From the NCBI GenBank assembly GCA_000733355.1, contig JNVV01000009.1, positions 1,137,726 to 1,173,234 of the forward strand: DNA of 35,509 nt, given 5' to 3'. The notes below the pieces were generated by a model. That model did not search any database and was not told the origin of the DNA. It saw only the letters and a list, made by a program, of their open reading frames with translations. This document shows positions 32,571 through 35,509 of the stretch, in pieces. A program made the translations under genes and the position numbers. The stretch comes from Falciphora oryzae (lineage: Eukaryota > Ascomycota > Sordariomycetes > Magnaporthales > Magnaporthaceae). Within the stretch, counting starts at the first letter, position 1, and each line of letters opens with the position of its first letter.

Positions 32571-33772
32571 GCGGCGGACAAAAGTGGGCACCTCCGGGAC
32601 TAAGGTGTCATGGCGTGGCGCCTTCCAGGCTCCACAGCCATTCTGCCGCCCCTCACCGCCCGACGGCCCACGGCCTACAAAGCCATGATGCCTCGAGGCC
32701 GGCGCACCGCGCCGACTGTTACGGTAGTATTGCAGCCCTGTCTCTCTCGCAAGCCCAAGATCCGTTACAGCCCTTTGGAGGTTGTTAGGAGGCGTCCTCT
32801 CGAATTGAGTCAAAAACCCCGCTTTGTGTCCTTGCTCACTTCCACAGTCATTGCGACTTTAAGCTACTGTACATTAGCTCCTCGTTCGGCACGAAGTCGG
32901 CACGGCACGTGCCGCACAGTAGTTTTCGGTGTAAATGGACCTTCCACTTCCGTTGACGCATACCTTTTGGACTCGCGCTTCAAGATGCGATCGTGCGTCT
33001 TGTCTTACTCTAGGGGACCGAAATACCCGTTCGTACATTCAGCTGCTTGGGCATGGCCGCGTCACAATGTACATTTGCATTCGATAGCCGCCACAGACGC
33101 GGGCCAGCTGTCCTGCGTCCCGGTGCCGCCGAGAAAGCTGGCTCTACATTGCCATCAACGCTGCTTCGCGCCATCCATTCCAGCTCTTGCACCGAATCAT
33201 TGATGATTGGTTCAACATGGCTGGCTCCATCCTGTCGGCAATTCGTTTCTTTCTTGCAATTCGCGCAATGCATCCCCGCTGCGGTAGTTGATTCGTCAGG
33301 ATGCTCAAGGGGGCTGTCCAAAAGACACCAATGACCGATTTGACCACATCTCAACATGGCGGCATATGCAGGCCGCAGGCCGGATTGCAAGAATCCTCTT
33401 TGTGGAGGGTCCTGCCCGGTGCGACCGCCCTATGCCTCACTCCCTCAAGAGAATTTACTCTTTTCGGTCGTGGTCACTACAGGTTCGACTTCCACCGAGG
33501 AGGCCTCGACCCTCCTGTTTCGTCACTGGGCTATTCGCCACCAGGCCTTCGACAATCTTTTATGATCAAATTGTGGGTTCAACGTGATGTATTCATTGGG
33601 TATAAACTAACAAGGATTCCTACACTGTGTAAATGGACGAGATCGCGGGGTTGGCGGGGATAATCTTGGCCGCGCCAATGTCACCCCTGCGGAGAGTGGT
33701 CTCTGAAGTTTGGCGCGTCCTCCCACAGCCTGGAAGAAAAACCGGAACAGACGTAACCTTTCCCAGCCAGGC
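32571..33772. other. Intergenic, no gene seen; gag downstream debris possible
   Basis: The first 150 bp may still be retroelement sequence. Further right, short overlapping frames have no domain. The 45-bp motif copy 2 lies at 33633-33677. Confidence 0.4.
33633..33677. repeat. 45-bp motif, copy 2
   Basis: Matches 19070-19114 at 39 of 45 positions, transitions only. It starts with ATG and reads MDEIAGLAGIILAAPMSPLR, about 140 bp before the unrecognised gene at 33773; no intron with matching phases joining it to that gene was found. Confidence 0.75.
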
Positions 33773-34435
33773 ATGCCCAGGGCCGGACCAACGAAATTTG
33801 CCCTATACCATTGCACAAAGGCCACGGGCTGTGACTACCTACCGACTTTCCGGGTACTAGGCTTCCTCGTGCAAAACTGCACGCGGGAACAGGTCGACGA
33901 GAGCAACCACGCAATCAACCAGGCCTTTCAACGCCCTCGCAACCCTGGCGGTGACCCAAAAGTCAGCACCCAGCCCATCAGCGGCAGATTCTACCAGGTC
34001 TCCTGGCATGCCGGCGCGCGAACCCGTTCCGGCACCCCGTATGTCGCCCTGTGCCTTCCGACCGACAGCTTCGACGCAGTGGGCATATCAGGCTCTATCT
34101 ACGACACGGGCCTGGTGCGTAGCACTCCCAAATGCTATCGCACCTACACGCGAACCAACAAGATCCTCGGGTGGAACGAAAACTACCAAGATGGCGGCAC
34201 AAAGGCTTCCCAGCGCAAATTCCCCTTCCTGTTTTTCACCGGCGACTTTGAGGTGCCTTCCAAAGGCGTTTTCTCTATCCCCAGGAACAAGAATCTGTTT
34301 TCGTGGGTACCCCTAAAGGATATCAAACTATTCGACTTCGACGATAGCACCACCAGTCATCTTCCGGGCCATGCGATAAGATCGCCGCCGGATAGGAGCA
34401 GAAAGGCGTATCAGTTGCTACACCGAACGGAATGA
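33773..34435 (+). CDS. Unrecognised protein, 5' end uncertain
   Basis: Open frame of 220 aa from ATG 33773 to TGA 34435; the frame stays open to 33710 without another ATG, so an upstream exon is possible. Composition is that of a real folded protein: RFYQVSWHAGARTRSGTPYV, SIYDTGLVRSTPKCYRTYTR, LGWNENYQDGG, RKFPFLFFTGDF, GVFSIPRNKNLFSWVPLKDI, then a Ser/Arg-rich end. Four Cys, no signal peptide and no membrane segment. No family recognised. It is flanked by transposon debris, which fits an accessory gene. Confidence 0.5.
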   Translation: MPRAGPTKFALYHCTKATGCDYLPTFRVLGFLVQNCTREQVDESNHAINQAFQRPRNPGGDPKVSTQPISGRFYQVSWHAGARTRSGTPYVALCLPTDSFDAVGISGSIYDTGLVRSTPKCYRTYTRTNKILGWNENYQDGGTKASQRKFPFLFFTGDFEVPSKGVFSIPRNKNLFSWVPLKDIKLFDFDDSTTSHLPGHAIRSPPDRSRKAYQLLHRTE

Positions 34436-34954
34436 CGACCCCGGGTTGGAGAAGAGCTGGGAACGGTCGACGCTGCAGCTTGGATTCGTTGTCCGTTCCT
34501 ACGAGCCAAAGCCGCCAGACGACTTTGGCCCTCGAGAGCCCGAACAGCGGGCTGGGCGACGCTGACGACGGAACCAGAACCGCCGGACGACTGGAGGCAG
34601 ACGAGCCGGAAGCGGGCGTCTGAGAGAGCCGCGAGAAGAACCGACCTGGGAGCCGCGATCGAACGCCGGCCGTTTTAGGACCGGGAAAATGCACGGTCCC
34701 TGCGGTCGCTTGCGCCAAAGGAGCGTTTTTGGTCGTCGATGCTGTCGTAAATATTAATAACCTGCTACAAAATTAGCATGCCTTGGAGACCAAGGCTTGG
34801 TGGGACGAGCGCCACCTACCCAGCGGTTAGGAGGTCCAAGAAGGGCATGAAAGGGACAGTTAGAAAAAGGTGGTAGATAACCGAAAGATACGCTGCCAGC
34901 CAAATGCCGCCGAGGAGGATGCAGAGCAGAATCTAGTGGGAACGAAAATCGGAA
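34436..34954. other. Intergenic, no gene seen
   Basis: About 520 bp between the unrecognised gene and the solo LTR. No coding frame with recognisable content. TAAATATTAATAA near 34748 is a small AT-rich patch. Confidence 0.4.
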
Positions 34955-34959
34955 TTCAG

Positions 34960-35442
34960 TGTAACACCCCGATCCGCAGCCACGATCAGCAGCCCTAAGG
35001 ACCGCCACCGGTAGCCTCAAGGGGGGACTCCGGTAGTGGCCAAAGGGGCGTACGCCAGAGTGGCATGTTGTTCCAGACCAGGAGGTCAGTGGCATGTTGT
35101 TCCAGACCAGAGGATCAGTGGCATGTTGTTCCAGACCAAAGGGTCAGTGGCATGTTGTTCCAGACCATGACGCACCAAAGCACAGCCAGCCCGGACGGGC
35201 ATCATGGAGGAGGAGACTCTGCCGACGGCAGCCGAGGGGTGGCTGGGAGGCTGTGCATAAAAAGGGCCTGCAGGACCCCCTATGAAGGGAGTTCGAAGGC
35301 CAAGCAATCGTTTCTTGTTTCTTGTCATCATTAGCTTGTCGAGCTTTGCACAAACCAGACTGTTGAGTTGCTGAACCTTTGAGATCCCCCTTTTCCCTTC
35401 AGACGTGACCTCCCTTCCCTAAGGAGGCCGCCGTTTGTTACA
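34960..35442 (+). mobile_element. Solo LTR (gypsy-type) with TTCAG target-site duplication
   Basis: 483-bp element starting TGTAACACCCC and ending GTTTGTTACA, i.e. TG...CA with 6-bp inverted ends TGTAAC/GTTACA. It is flanked by TTCAG at 34955-34959 and TTCAG at 35443-35447, a perfect 5-bp target duplication. A TATA-like CATAAAAAGG lies near 35256, and four 29-bp tandem units lie upstream of it, as expected for an LTR promoter read on the plus strand. No internal element sequence remains, so it arose by LTR-LTR recombination. It is an insertion separate from the gag remnant. Confidence 0.92.
35060..35167 (+). repeat. 29-bp tandem repeat x4 inside the solo LTR
   Basis: GTGGCATGTTGTTCCAGACC begins at 35060, 35089, 35118 and 35147, an exact 29-bp period, with small differences in the spacer. 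Position just upstream of the LTR TATA-like box suggests enhancer-type repeats. Confidence 0.93.
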
Positions 35443-35509
35443 TTCAGGATATTTATATACGGGGCAGGGGAATAGGGAAGCGGAATAGCTCACCCGCACC
35501 ACCACCGAT

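Noticed and set aside
31835..35447. A single LTR retrotransposon joining the gag remnant to the LTR at 34.96 kb
   Set aside because: The LTR has its own target duplication on both sides, so it is a separate insertion.
1..35509. tRNA or rRNA genes
   Set aside because: Scanning by eye for T-loop-like GGTTCGA motifs gave only hits inside coding or repeat sequence without a cloverleaf; a tRNAscan run would settle it.
1..35509. Heavy repeat-induced point mutation (RIP)
   Set aside because: The transposon remnants are broken by frameshifts and not by AT-rich C-to-T decay; only the 45-bp motif shows transition-only differences, too few to judge.

Overview
The window reads as accessory genome of a filamentous ascomycete (Pezizomycotina, probably a Sordariomycete; no closer placement is possible by eye). 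The evidence is short introns (about 48-73 nt, one of 213 nt) with fungal GTAAGY donors and CTAAC-type branch sites, two STAND/NLR-type genes, a FunK1-type fungal kinase, DUF6601 and DUF7924 proteins, a Tad1-like LINE remnant, and gypsy-type gag and solo-LTR remnants. No rRNA, tRNA or bacterial-style operon was seen. Most genes had to be assembled from exons because their true starts lie in short first exons.

Layout, left to right. 1-3126 (-): a SesB-like alpha/beta-hydrolase / NACHT / HEAT-repeat NLR that runs off the left edge. 3948-5024 (+): a two-TM DUF6601 protein. 5.4-6.5 kb: a small Cys-rich gene remnant and an ankyrin-repeat fragment. 7758-8993 (-) and 15181-16394 (+): two BTB/POZ paralogues with the same phase-2 intron and the same tandem acceptor. 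9.84-10.74 kb: a compound minisatellite that directly abuts the stop codon of an unrecognised gene (10742-11818, -). A second copy of that gene family lies at 12705-13634 (-) with the same intron phase. 14.1-14.8 kb: decayed LINE 3' end. 17176-18893 (-): a DUF7924 gene that needs two frame corrections. 20588-24893 (+): a 1411-aa PNP_UDP-NACHT-ankyrin NLR with near-identical repeats, a 164-bp internal duplication and telomere-like TTAGGG inserts. 27368-29777 (-): a FunK1 kinase. 31.8-32.6 kb: decayed gag. 33773-34435 (+): an unrecognised gene. 34960-35442: a solo LTR with a perfect 5-bp target-site duplication.

Taken together the region looks like a non-self recognition island: two NLRs with different N-terminal effector domains, duplicated BTB genes, a duplicated unknown gene, a FunK1 kinase, and tandem repeats and transposon debris that could drive rearrangement. 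The ideas most worth following are the likely ATP/nucleoside-cleaving NLR with a recombining sensor, a Cys-nucleophile hydrolase NLR, a PD-(D/E)XK-like signature in DUF7924, and the paired unknown genes. All functional links between neighbours are inference; nothing in the sequence proves that they act together.
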